This document shows, piece by piece, positions 1-7,713 of a DNA stretch of 7,866 nucleotides. The DNA comes from Comamonadaceae bacterium. GTDB taxonomy: Bacteria; Pseudomonadota; Gammaproteobacteria; Burkholderiales; Burkholderiaceae_C. The position numbers and the translations under genes are program-made. Each line of letters opens with the position of its first letter. The first letter of the stretch is position 1. The DNA is taken from contig CANGMW010000118.1 in assembly GCA_947454695.1 (NCBI GenBank), forward strand, positions 1 to 7,866. Reading direction: 5' to 3'. The notes under the pieces were generated by a model. The model was not told the origin of the DNA. It saw nothing but the letters and a program-made list of their open reading frames with translations, and did no database searches.

Positions 1-428
1 CGGGTCGATCAAGAAGGTGTAGCGTTTGGCCAGCTTCATCACCAGCAGGTCCGTCAACGCGCCGTAGCTGGCAGCCACCTCGGCCTTGGGGTCAGCCAAC
101 AGGGGAAACGGCAGGTGGTATTTCTCGGCAAAGGCCTTGTGCGATTCGGTGGTGTCCACACTCACGCCGACCACTTGCGCCTTCAGCTCGGTGAGCTGGT
201 TCATGTCGTCGCGGAAGGTGCAGGCCTCTTCGGTACAACCCGGCGTGTTGTCCTTGGGGTAGAAGTACAGCACCACCCACTGACCGCGCCAGTCGGCCAG
301 CGAGCGCATTTTGCCCGCTTGGTCCTGCAAACTGAATGCCGGTGCCGGCGTTCCCACCGAGGGCACCGCGGCCTGCGCCGCCACCGTGAACAAGGACATC
401 AGCGCCAAGAGCGCGCGACGGATGGTTT

Positions 429-432
<4 letters not shown>
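1..432 (-). CDS. Exported PrxQ/Bcp-type peroxiredoxin, C-terminus cut off by the window edge
   Basis: The thioredoxin-fold peroxidase reduces hydrogen peroxide and organic hydroperoxides with an active-site cysteine. The window holds the first 144 residues; about 25-35 more would be expected for the family. Residues 1-21 look like a Sec signal peptide: basic start MKTIRR, hydrophobic run LLALMSLFTV, then an AQA-A cleavage site. The mature enzyme should therefore be periplasmic or membrane-attached on the outer face. The motif PGCTEEACTF gives the peroxidatic Cys66 and, five residues on, Cys71, the spacing of atypical 2-Cys PrxQ/Bcp enzymes. Arg137 in the KRYTFLID strand matches the family's active-site arginine. 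The ATG overlaps the serS stop codon (ATGA), and an AAGGAG Shine-Dalgarno lies 8 bases upstream inside serS, so the start is well supported and translation is probably coupled to serS. Many Bcp proteins are cytoplasmic, so the leader is a notable difference. Confidence 0.93.
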
Positions 433-1742
<1,310 letters not shown>

Positions 1743-1748
1743 GGCTCA

Positions 1749-1754
1749 ATTGTA
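1749..1754 (-). promoter_or_regulatory. Possible serS promoter -10 box (TACAAT) implying a leaderless mRNA
   Basis: In the 70-base ispH-serS gap the minus strand reads TACAAT followed by six bases and then the serS ATG. TACAAT matches the sigma-70 -10 consensus at 5 of 6 positions. With the usual 6-7 bases between -10 box and +1, transcription would begin at or next to the A of the start codon. No good -35 hexamer is present at 16-18 bp: the only TTGACA-like element, CTGACA at 1767-1772, is just 12 bp away. There is also no TGn extension. This is a suggestion only; read-through from ispH is an alternative. Confidence 0.35.
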
Positions 1755-1812
1755 GGGGGCTGTGTTTGTCAGATAGAGATAGCGGCTTGGGTGGGCTTCG
1801 ATGTCCAACGGC

Positions 1813-2763
1813 CTAGAGGCGCAAACCCTTGGGCATGGGGAATTTCACGGTCTCTTGCACGCCGTCGAGCTTGCGCACCGACACCGCACCCAAGGCCTTG
1901 ATGCGCTCGATCACCTGCTGCACCAGAATTTCCGGGGCTGACGCGCCGGCGGTCAGGCCCACGCGCTGCTTGCCTTCGAACCAGGCGGCTTGCAGCTCAT
2001 CGGCGTTGTCCACCATGTGGCTGGTCGTGCCCAGTTTTTGCGCCACCTCGCGCAAGCGGTTGCTGTTGGAGCTGGTGGGACTGCCCACCACGATGACGAT
2101 GTCCACCTGCGGGCTGAGCACCTTGACTGCGTCCTGCCGGTTTTGGGTGGCGTAGCAAATGTCCTGCTGCTTGGGCTCACGCACCGAGGGAAAGCGCGCT
2201 TTGACTGCCAGCGTGATGCCTGCGGCATCGTCCATGCTGAGCGTGGTTTGCGTGACGAGCGCGAGCTTCTCGGTTTGCGAAGGGGTGATGCGCGCCACAT
2301 CGGCCACATCTTCCACCAGATGGATGCCGCTGCTGAGCTGCCCCATGGTGCCTTCCACTTCCGGATGGCCCTTGTGGCCGATCATGATGAACTCATAGCC
2401 TTCTTTGTGCAGCTTGGCCACTTCCACATGCACCTTGCTCACCAGCGGGCAGGTGGCGTCAAAAATCTGAAAGCCCCGGGCCTGGGCTTCAAGCTGCACG
2501 GCCTTGCTCACACCGTGGGCCGAGAACACCAGCGTGGCGCCGGGGGGCACATCGGCCAGTTCCTCGATGAAAATCGCGCCGCGAGACTTGAGGTCATTGA
2601 CCACATAGGTGTTGTGCACGATCTCGTGGCGCACATAAATCGGCGCACCAAATTTCAGCAGCGCCTGATCGACGATGTCGATCGCACGGTCCACACCCGC
2701 ACAAAAGCCGCGCGGCTCGGCCAGCACGATTTCGCTTTGGGGTAACAAAGGATGCTCGCTCAC
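1813..2763 (-). CDS. ispH: 4-hydroxy-3-methylbut-2-enyl diphosphate reductase
   Basis: IspH (LytB) is the last MEP-pathway enzyme. It converts HMBPP into a mixture of isopentenyl and dimethylallyl diphosphate using a [4Fe-4S] cluster in the cytoplasm. The 316-residue length equals that of E. coli IspH. The three cluster ligands are Cys21 (in PRGFCAGVDRAI), Cys105 (in FDATCPLVSKVH) and Cys203 (in DICYATQNRQ). The proton-relay His133 and Glu135 lie in GHPEVEGTMGQ, and the substrate-binding SSNSNR loop is at 231-236. The start is GTG, overlapping the TGA of fkpB (GTGA), with a GGGGG-rich ribosome-binding site 4-5 bases upstream (2768-2772). This indicates translational coupling. The fkpB-ispH order is also the E. 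coli order. The stop is TAG, with no evident hairpin after it. Confidence 0.98.
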   Translation of the reverse strand: MSEHPLLPQSEIVLAEPRGFCAGVDRAIDIVDQALLKFGAPIYVRHEIVHNTYVVNDLKSRGAIFIEELADVPPGATLVFSAHGVSKAVQLEAQARGFQIFDATCPLVSKVHVEVAKLHKEGYEFIMIGHKGHPEVEGTMGQLSSGIHLVEDVADVARITPSQTEKLALVTQTTLSMDDAAGITLAVKARFPSVREPKQQDICYATQNRQDAVKVLSPQVDIVIVVGSPTSSNSNRLREVAQKLGTTSHMVDNADELQAAWFEGKQRVGLTAGASAPEILVQQVIERIKALGAVSVRKLDGVQETVKFPMPKGLRL

Positions 2764-3215
2764 AACACCCCCAGCAGCTGCACTTCAAACGTCACCGGGT
2801 GACCGGCCAACGGGTGGTTGAAATCAAACAGCACACCGCCGTCGCCGCGCACCTGCAAGACCACGCCGGCAAACTGCCCACGGCCGTCAGGCGTGGGGAA
2901 CTGCACCACATCGCCCAGACGATAGTCTTCCAGCGGATCGCCCATCTCGGTGAGCACCTTGCGGGCCAGCCACTGCTGCATGTCGGGGTTGCGCTCACCA
3001 AAGGCCGCACCGGCGGGCAGCGCAAACGTCTGACGTGTGCCCTCCTCCAGCCCGATCAGGCACTGCTCCACCGCCGGCGCCAACTCGCCGGTGCCCAGTG
3101 ACAAAGTGGCAGGTTTGTCACCAAACGTATTGATGATGTCGCCCGCAGGCCCCGACAGGCGGTAATGCAGGGTGAGAAACGAGCTGGCGTGCACCCGAGG
3201 AAGAGAGGAAGTCAT
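2760..3215 (-). CDS. fkpB: FKBP-type peptidyl-prolyl cis-trans isomerase, SlpA/FkpB type
   Basis: This cytoplasmic two-domain prolyl isomerase and chaperone is of the SlyD/SlpA class. It has 151 residues against about 149 for E. coli SlpA (FkpB). The split FKBP domain is residues 10-70 (SFLTLHYRL at 12-20, GTGELAPAVEQCLIGLEEG at 41-59) plus 125-151, ending in DFNHPLAGHPVTFEVQLLG. Residues about 72-122 form the insert-in-flap chaperone domain, including FGERNPDMQQWL. SlyD's histidine-rich metal-binding tail is missing, which favours SlpA over SlyD. Adjacency to ispH supports the same assignment. The ATG at 3215 has CGGGG about 5 bases upstream. A stronger GGAGGT at 3234-3239 is 18 bases away, too far to serve this start. 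The gene diverges from radC. Confidence 0.94.
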   Translation of the reverse strand: MTSSLPRVHASSFLTLHYRLSGPAGDIINTFGDKPATLSLGTGELAPAVEQCLIGLEEGTRQTFALPAGAAFGERNPDMQQWLARKVLTEMGDPLEDYRLGDVVQFPTPDGRGQFAGVVLQVRGDGGVLFDFNHPLAGHPVTFEVQLLGVL

Positions 3216-3239
3216 AAAAGCCCCGATAAACTGACCTCC

Positions 3240-3270
3240 ATTGTAGAAAGCTCTTCAAGCAGCCTGTCAC
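3240..3270 (-). promoter_or_regulatory. Putative promoter for fkpB-ispH
   Basis: On the minus strand, GTGACA (3265-3270, 5 of 6 to TTGACA) and TACAAT (3240-3245, 5 of 6 to TATAAT) are separated by 19 bp, slightly longer than ideal. The predicted start point near 3233 would leave an 18-base leader before the fkpB ATG. The -35 element directly abuts the radC ATG at 3271, so RNA polymerase bound here would cover the radC translation start on the other strand. The call rests on hexamer matches only. Confidence 0.45.
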
Positions 3271-3954
3271 ATGCCCCTCAAAGACCTTCCTGCCGATGCG
3301 CAACCGCGCGAAAAACTGCTCGCGCGCGGGGCCGCTGCCCTGAGTGACGCTGAGCTGCTCGCCTTGCTGCTGCGCACCGGTCTGCCGGGCAAAGGCGTGC
3401 TGCAACTGGCACAGGAACTGCTGGGCGGGCCGCCCGGCTTTGGCGGGCTCTCGGGCCTGCTGCATGCCAGCGCCACCGATCTGACGCGCATCAAAGGCCT
3501 GGGGCCGGCCAAGCGCGCCGAGCTGGTGGCGGTGCTGGAACTCGCCCGTCGGGTGCTGGCCGAACAGTTGCGAGAGCGGACTTTGCTGGACAGCGCCGAC
3601 ACCGTGATGCATTACGCGCAGCTGCAGTTGGGCCACCTCGCGCATGAGGTGTTTGCGGTGCTGTTTCTGGACAACCAGCACCGCCTGATCGCGCTGGAGG
3701 AACTCTTTCGCGGCACCCTCACCCAAACCAGCGTCTACCCGCGCGAAGTGGTGCAACGCGCCCTGCACCACCATGCCGCTGCGGTGGTGCTGGCGCATAA
3801 CCACCCCAGTGGTCAAGTCCAGCCGTCCCGCGCCGACGAAGCCCTCACGCAAACCCTCAAGTCCGCGCTGGCGCTGGTGGATGTGCGCGTGCTCGACCAT
3901 GTGATCGTGAGCCAGGGCCGGGCTTTGTCCATGGCGCAGCAGGGGATGCTCTGA
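3271..3954 (+). CDS. radC: RadC-family JAB/JAMM (MPN+) domain protein
   Basis: The 227-residue protein is the usual RadC size. An N-terminal helix-hairpin-helix region (residues 1-95) carries IKGLGPAKRAEL (74-85), a DNA-binding type HhH. The C-terminal MPN+ domain (about 105-227) shows a complete putative zinc-hydrolase signature: Glu126, His176-Asn-His178-Pro-Ser-Gly181 and Asp189. Despite its name the family has no firmly established DNA repair role, and the true activity of chromosomal copies is unsettled. The start MPLKDLPADAQPREKLL matches the RadC N-terminus as I know it in Burkholderiales. No convincing Shine-Dalgarno is seen before the ATG. An Smr-domain gene follows after about 19 bases on the same strand, so the two are probably co-transcribed. 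Confidence 0.95.
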   Translation: MPLKDLPADAQPREKLLARGAAALSDAELLALLLRTGLPGKGVLQLAQELLGGPPGFGGLSGLLHASATDLTRIKGLGPAKRAELVAVLELARRVLAEQLRERTLLDSADTVMHYAQLQLGHLAHEVFAVLFLDNQHRLIALEELFRGTLTQTSVYPREVVQRALHHHAAAVVLAHNHPSGQVQPSRADEALTQTLKSALALVDVRVLDHVIVSQGRALSMAQQGML

Positions 3955-3973
3955 TCTGTTGCACACTGCAGGG

Positions 3974-4627
3974 ATGAGCAAAGTCAAAGTCAACAGCCTG
4001 TCGGACTTGAAGCTGGTGCGCCGCGAGATCGAGGCGCAGGCCAAGCAACGTGCTGAAGAAGTGGCCGAGCGGGCACGACTGGCCCGGCTGGCCGAGGCGG
4101 AGAAAAACCTGTTTACCCGAGCCGCCGGCCCTGTGAATCCCTTGCCGGACAAGCGCACGGCCTTGTTGCGCAAGACCCCGCCGCAGCCCGTGGCACGACA
4201 GCATGCGCTGGATGAAGCGGCCGCTTTGCAGGAGTCGCTGAGCGATGCGTTTGACGCCAGCAACCTGCTCGACACCGACGATCACTTGAGTTTTCGCCGG
4301 CCTGGCGTGGGGCCGGATGTGACGCGCAAATTGCGGCTGGGCCACTGGCGCATTCAGCGCGAACTTGACCTGCATGGCCTGCGCACGGACGAAGCGCGCG
4401 AGGCGCTGGGTCAGTTCATCCGCGAAGCGCACAAGCTGGGCTTGCGTTGCCTGCGGGTGGTGCATGGCAAGGGCTTGGGGTCGGTCGGTAAAGCGCCGGT
4501 GCTCAAAAGCCGCGTGCACAGCTGGCTGGCGCAAAAAAACGAGGTGCTGGCGTTTGTGCAGGCCAAGCCGGCGGACGGGGGCGCCGGCGCCCTGGTGGTG
4601 TTGCTCACGCCGTCCACAGCAGCTTGA
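3974..4627 (+). CDS. Smr-domain protein, SmrB/YfcN-like ribosome-rescue endonuclease candidate
   Basis: This is a 217-residue protein with a C-terminal Smr (small MutS-related) domain. Residues 1-45 are charged and helical, probably coiled coil. A basic, poorly conserved linker follows (about 46-105). A conserved pre-domain segment SFRRPGVGPDVTRKLRLG resembles the one preceding the Smr domain in E. coli SmrB. The Smr domain carries the catalytic-type DLHG motif at 132-135 and HGKG at 164-167. E. coli SmrB recognises collided ribosomes and cleaves the mRNA between them, with the DLH motif needed for cleavage; the same role is inferred here. The ATG at 3974 is preferred, giving MSKVKVNSLSDLK. 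A TTG five codons upstream (3959) is possible but lacks good support. The ATG has only an immediately adjacent CAGGG. The gene lies downstream of radC and converges on the globin gene. Confidence 0.88.
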   Translation: MSKVKVNSLSDLKLVRREIEAQAKQRAEEVAERARLARLAEAEKNLFTRAAGPVNPLPDKRTALLRKTPPQPVARQHALDEAAALQESLSDAFDASNLLDTDDHLSFRRPGVGPDVTRKLRLGHWRIQRELDLHGLRTDEAREALGQFIREAHKLGLRCLRVVHGKGLGSVGKAPVLKSRVHSWLAQKNEVLAFVQAKPADGGAGALVVLLTPSTAA

Positions 4628-4687
4628 GCTCGGCGAACTTCTCACGCTTCGCCTCGGCGACTGAGGGGCCAGCAGCAGACGCCGTAC
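4628..4687. other. Convergent smr/globin junction with weak inverted repeat
   Basis: Sixty bases separate the two convergent stop codons. An imperfect hairpin is possible: GGCGAA (4632-4637) pairs with TTCGCC (4648-4653) around a 10-base loop. It has no T-run on either side, so it is not a convincing intrinsic terminator. The octamer CTCGGCGA occurs twice (4629-4636 and 4653-4660), 24 bases apart. The minus strand also carries a short coding-like frame ending at 4605, described under findings. Confidence 0.3.
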
Positions 4688-5104
4688 TCAGGTCGGCGTG
4701 TTGCGCATCCAGTCGGCGGTCTGAAAAAACGACTCGCGCAAACGGGCGCGCAATTCGTCATCCACACCCACCTCGCCCATGGCCTGGTCCATGCAGGCCA
4801 GCCACTGGTCACGCTCCAGAATGCCAATCACAAACGGCATGTGGCGTGCCCGCAGGCGCGGGTGACCAAAGCGTTCAATGTAGTGCTGCGGGCCGCCGAG
4901 CCAGCCGCACAAAAACCAAAACAGTTTTTCACGCGCGCTGACCAAATCGCTGCCGTGTACCCGGCGCAAAGCCGCATATGCAGGCTCCAGATCCATCAGG
5001 TCATAAAAACGCGTGACCAGCGCCTGCACTTGGGGCTCGCCGCCGATCCACTCAAAGGCGTTGCGCTGTGCGGTCTTGTCGTCGTCCATGTCAGAGGGTG
5101 TCAT
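4688..5104 (-). CDS. Group II truncated haemoglobin (2/2 globin, trHbO-like)
   Basis: This is a small cytoplasmic haem protein of 138 residues, likely handling O2, NO or peroxide. Group II assignment rests on the GHPRLRARHMPF segment (80-91), with the proximal haem ligand His88 (F8), and on Trp101 at G8 in ERDQWLACM, a group II hallmark. Tyr34 (B10) lies in RFYDLM. The CD1 position, in RRVHGSD, is His50 rather than the Tyr of mycobacterial trHbO; a CD1 histidine is known from other proteobacterial members. The GG motif at 21-22 fits the AB turn. The start is uncertain: the ATG at 5104 and another at 5089 (MDDDKTAQ) both lack a Shine-Dalgarno, and a run of seven T ends two bases before the first. 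The gene lies 30 bases after the permease and may share its transcript. Confidence 0.94.
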   Translation of the reverse strand: MTPSDMDDDKTAQRNAFEWIGGEPQVQALVTRFYDLMDLEPAYAALRRVHGSDLVSAREKLFWFLCGWLGGPQHYIERFGHPRLRARHMPFVIGILERDQWLACMDQAMGEVGVDDELRARLRESFFQTADWMRNTPT

Positions 5105-5106
5105 TC

Positions 5107-5130
5107 AAAAAAACATTCGCAAAAGCTGCG
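5107..5130 (-). terminator. Weak hairpin plus T7 between the permease and globin genes
   Basis: On the minus strand CGCAG (5126-5130), loop CTT and TTGCG (5118-5122) can form a five-pair stem with one G-T wobble. AATG and seven T residues (5107-5113) follow. The stem is short and the T-run is offset by four bases, so this could at most be an attenuating or partial terminator after the permease. It also takes up the space where a globin ribosome-binding site would be expected. Confidence 0.22.
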
Positions 5131-5134
5131 CGCA

Positions 5135-7654
5135 TCAGATGGGGCTGCGACGCAAGGTGTCCATCACCGGGCGCGTGAGCACATCGCGCAGGCCCCACCA
5201 ACCGGCGGCCAAGGCCAGCACTGCGCCTGCCAGCGCGCCCAGCACAGGCACCCACACCGAGACCATCCAGTTGAAATTAAAAACATAGTGCGCCAGTGCC
5301 CAGCCCACACCGGCGGCCACCAACGACGCCAGACTGCCGGCCAACAAGCCCACGCCCAGCAGTTCCGCGCCCTGCACCTGGCGCAGCAGCTGGCCGCTGG
5401 CCCCCACAGCGCGCATGATGGCGAACTCCCGTGCGCGCTCCTGGCGGGTGGCGGTGACGGCCGCAAACAGCACCACCAAGCCGGCGGCCAGGGTGAAGCC
5501 GAACAAAAACTCCACCGCACGGATCACCTGGTCCAGCACCCGCTGCACCTGCGCCAGCGTGCTGGACAGATCGACCACCGTCACGTTGGGGAATTGCCGC
5601 ACCAGGGTGTTGTCAAAACCTTTTTGCGCGGGTGCTTTGAACGCGCTCAGGTAGGTGATGGGCATCTCGGGCATGGCCTTGAGCGGGTACAGCACGAAGA
5701 AATTGGCGCGCATGGAGCTCCAGTCCACTTTGCGCAACGAGGTGATGGTGGAGGTCACCGCCGTTCCGGCGATGTCAAAACGCAGCTGGTCGCCCAGCTT
5801 CAAACCCAGCGTTTTGGCGATGCCTTCTTCTACGCTGATCTCGCCCGGCGCCTGCGCTGTCCAGCGGCCCGCGGTGATGTCGTTGTGCGCGGGCACGGTG
5901 TCGGTGTTGGAGAGGTTGAACTCGCGGTCCACCATGCGGGCGGCCGAGGCGTCTTCATAGTCTTGCGCGCTCACACTGCGCTCGTTGATGGCGACCAGGC
6001 GGCCGCGGAACATGGGGAACCAGTCGTAGCGGGTCACGCCGAAGTCGTTCAAGGTTTTTTGGAACGCTTCGTTTTGATCGGGCTGGATGTTGATGACAAA
6101 GCGGTTGGGCGCGTCTGCCGGCGTGGCCTGCTTCCAGCTGGCAATCAGGTCGGTGCGCAGCATGACCAGCAGCACCAGCGCCAACAGGCCCACCGCCAAG
6201 CTGCTGATTTGCACCACGGTGTAGGCCGGTCGCGCGCACACCTGGCGTGTGGCCAGCACCAGCCAACGCGGTGCGGTGGTTTCATTCACCACCCGGCGCA
6301 GGGCGCGCACCGCCAGCCAGCTGGCCAGCGCAAACACCGCTGTAGCACCTGCAAAACCACCCACGGTGATGAGTCCCATCTTCACATCGCTGCTGGCGGC
6401 CAGCAACAGGGCTGAAAACCCGAGCACGCCCAGCACCAGCACCGCCCAGGAGGCGGGACGCAGCTGGCCCACATCGCGGCGGATCACCCGCAGCGCGGGG
6501 ACCTGAGCGAGTTGCAAAACAGGCGGCAAGCCGAAGGCCAGCATCAGGGTGAAGCCCACGCCCAGGCCAAACAGCACAGGCCCCACACCCGGTGCGGGCA
6601 ACACCGTGTCCAAGACGCCGGCCATGAGTTGCACAAACACATGGTGCACCGCATAGCCCAGCAAGACGCCCAGCACACTGGCCAAGAGCCCCACCAGTGC
6701 AAATTCAAGGGCGTAGCTGGCCGCAATGGTGCGCTGGCTCAGGCCCAGCACGCGCAGCATGGCGCAGTCATCCAGATGGCTGCTGGCAAAACTGCGGGCC
6801 GACAAGGCCACCGCCACCGCGCTGAGCAGCGCGGCCAGCAAGGCCACCAGGTTCAAAAACTTGTCAGCGCGGTCGGTGGTCTGCGCCATCTCGGGGCGGC
6901 CGCTTTGCAGCGACTCCACCCGCATGCCCCGCCGCTCGGCTTGTTTGATTTCGACATCGGCCCATGCCGTGTAGCTGGCCACCGCGGCATCCGCACCCGC
7001 CAGCGCCAGGCGCCAGCTGATGCGGCTGGCCGGTTGCACCAGGGCGGTGGCGGCCAGATCATCCTGATGGATGAGCACGCGCGGCGCGAAGTTGATGAAG
7101 CCCGCGCCCCGGTCCGGCTCGGTATCAATCACGCGGCGAATCCGCAAGCTCGCGTTGCCCAACAGCAGCGCGTCGCCCACGTTCAGCCCCAAGGCCTCCA
7201 ACACCGCGTTGTCCACCCACGCGTCGCCGGGCGTGGGGATGTTGCGCGTAGGGTGGGCGGGCGCGTCCGGCGCCTCGCGCACCGAGAGTTGTCCGCGCAA
7301 GGGGTAGCCGGCTTGTACCGCTTTGAGCGCCACCAGACGGCTGCTGCCGCCAGAGGCGGCGGGCGCACGCGCCATGGTGGGAAAGCTCAAGGAGCTGGAC
7401 ATCGTCAAGCCCGATGCCTTGGCCCGCTCGCTGAACACGGAAGGCGTGGGCTGATCACTCACCACCACCACGTCGCCGCCCAGCAGTTGGCGGGCATCGC
7501 GCTGCATGCCGCCTTTGATGCGGTCGGCAAAAAAGCCCACGGCTGACAACGCGGCCACCGCCAAGGTCACGGCCACCAGCAGAAGGCGCAGCTCGCCGGC
7601 GCGGGCATCGCGCCAGAGTGAACGCCAGCCGAGTTGCCAGAACGTGATGGTCAT
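5135..7654 (-). CDS. FtsX/YbbP-type ABC transporter permease
   Basis: This is an inner-membrane protein of 839 residues with the duplicated FtsX-like layout of E. coli YbbP (about 804 residues). TM1 is about 23-42, after the start MTITFWQLGWRSLWRDARAGELR. A first periplasmic domain (about 45-260) resembles the MacB core domain. TM2-TM4 (about 268-382) include the coupling segment LDDCAMLRVLGLS. TM5-TM7 are about 402-500, a second periplasmic domain is about 505-705, and TM8-TM10 (about 715-820) carry the second coupling segment RQERAREFAIMRAVGAS. Such type VII permeases work with a cytoplasmic ATPase as mechanotransmitters or lipid/lipoprotein movers rather than classic importers. The substrate here is unknown. 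The ATG at 7654 is chosen because the family N-terminus begins there; a TTG nine codons upstream is less likely. No Shine-Dalgarno is evident. No ATPase gene lies on either side. Confidence 0.93.
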   Translation of the reverse strand: MTITFWQLGWRSLWRDARAGELRLLLVAVTLAVAALSAVGFFADRIKGGMQRDARQLLGGDVVVVSDQPTPSVFSERAKASGLTMSSSLSFPTMARAPAASGGSSRLVALKAVQAGYPLRGQLSVREAPDAPAHPTRNIPTPGDAWVDNAVLEALGLNVGDALLLGNASLRIRRVIDTEPDRGAGFINFAPRVLIHQDDLAATALVQPASRISWRLALAGADAAVASYTAWADVEIKQAERRGMRVESLQSGRPEMAQTTDRADKFLNLVALLAALLSAVAVALSARSFASSHLDDCAMLRVLGLSQRTIAASYALEFALVGLLASVLGVLLGYAVHHVFVQLMAGVLDTVLPAPGVGPVLFGLGVGFTLMLAFGLPPVLQLAQVPALRVIRRDVGQLRPASWAVLVLGVLGFSALLLAASSDVKMGLITVGGFAGATAVFALASWLAVRALRRVVNETTAPRWLVLATRQVCARPAYTVVQISSLAVGLLALVLLVMLRTDLIASWKQATPADAPNRFVINIQPDQNEAFQKTLNDFGVTRYDWFPMFRGRLVAINERSVSAQDYEDASAARMVDREFNLSNTDTVPAHNDITAGRWTAQAPGEISVEEGIAKTLGLKLGDQLRFDIAGTAVTSTITSLRKVDWSSMRANFFVLYPLKAMPEMPITYLSAFKAPAQKGFDNTLVRQFPNVTVVDLSSTLAQVQRVLDQVIRAVEFLFGFTLAAGLVVLFAAVTATRQERAREFAIMRAVGASGQLLRQVQGAELLGVGLLAGSLASLVAAGVGWALAHYVFNFNWMVSVWVPVLGALAGAVLALAAGWWGLRDVLTRPVMDTLRRSPI

Positions 7655-7656
7655 GG

Positions 7657-7668
7657 GTGAGTGCTCAC
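7657..7668. repeat. Short palindrome just upstream of the permease start
   Basis: GTGAG-TG-CTCAC is a perfect 5-bp inverted repeat with a two-base centre, lying two bases before the permease ATG on the minus strand. It could hide or shape the translation start region or be a small operator half-site pair. At this length chance occurrence is quite possible. Confidence 0.25.
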
Positions 7669-7713
7669 AAATCGAAGTCAAAACATACGGTTCAAGACGC
7701 GCTGGTGTTCAGC

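Noticed and set aside
1743..1812. Intrinsic terminator after ispH
   Set aside because: No stem of useful length followed by a T-run was found on the minus strand in this gap.
3959..3973. TTG start giving a five-residue longer Smr protein
   Set aside because: TTG is a rare start, and the extra MHTAG is unlike a family N-terminus. The ATG at 3974 is simpler, though not proven.
3118..4275. A 385-residue open frame on the minus strand opposite radC and the Smr gene
   Set aside because: It lies entirely against radC, smr and fkpB, has a low-complexity Gln/His/Arg composition, and the plus strand carries intact JAMM and Smr motifs.
3857..4645. A 262-residue open frame on the minus strand opposite the Smr gene
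   Set aside because: It is a shadow frame of the Smr gene with no family resemblance.
4841..6415. A 524-residue open frame on the plus strand, antisense to the globin and permease genes
   Set aside because: It is very rich in His, Gln, Arg, Ala and Gly with no recognisable domain. This is the typical reverse-complement shadow of a high-GC coding gene, and the opposite strand gives clear family signatures.
6512..7546. A 344-residue open frame on the plus strand, antisense to the permease
   Set aside because: It has the same His/Gln/Arg-rich composition, no domain and no plausible start region. It shadows the permease's first half.
7655..7681. TTG start extending the permease by nine residues
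   Set aside because: The recognisable N-terminus (MTITFWQLGWRSLWRD) begins at the ATG at 7654, and the extension adds polar residues before it without a better ribosome-binding site.
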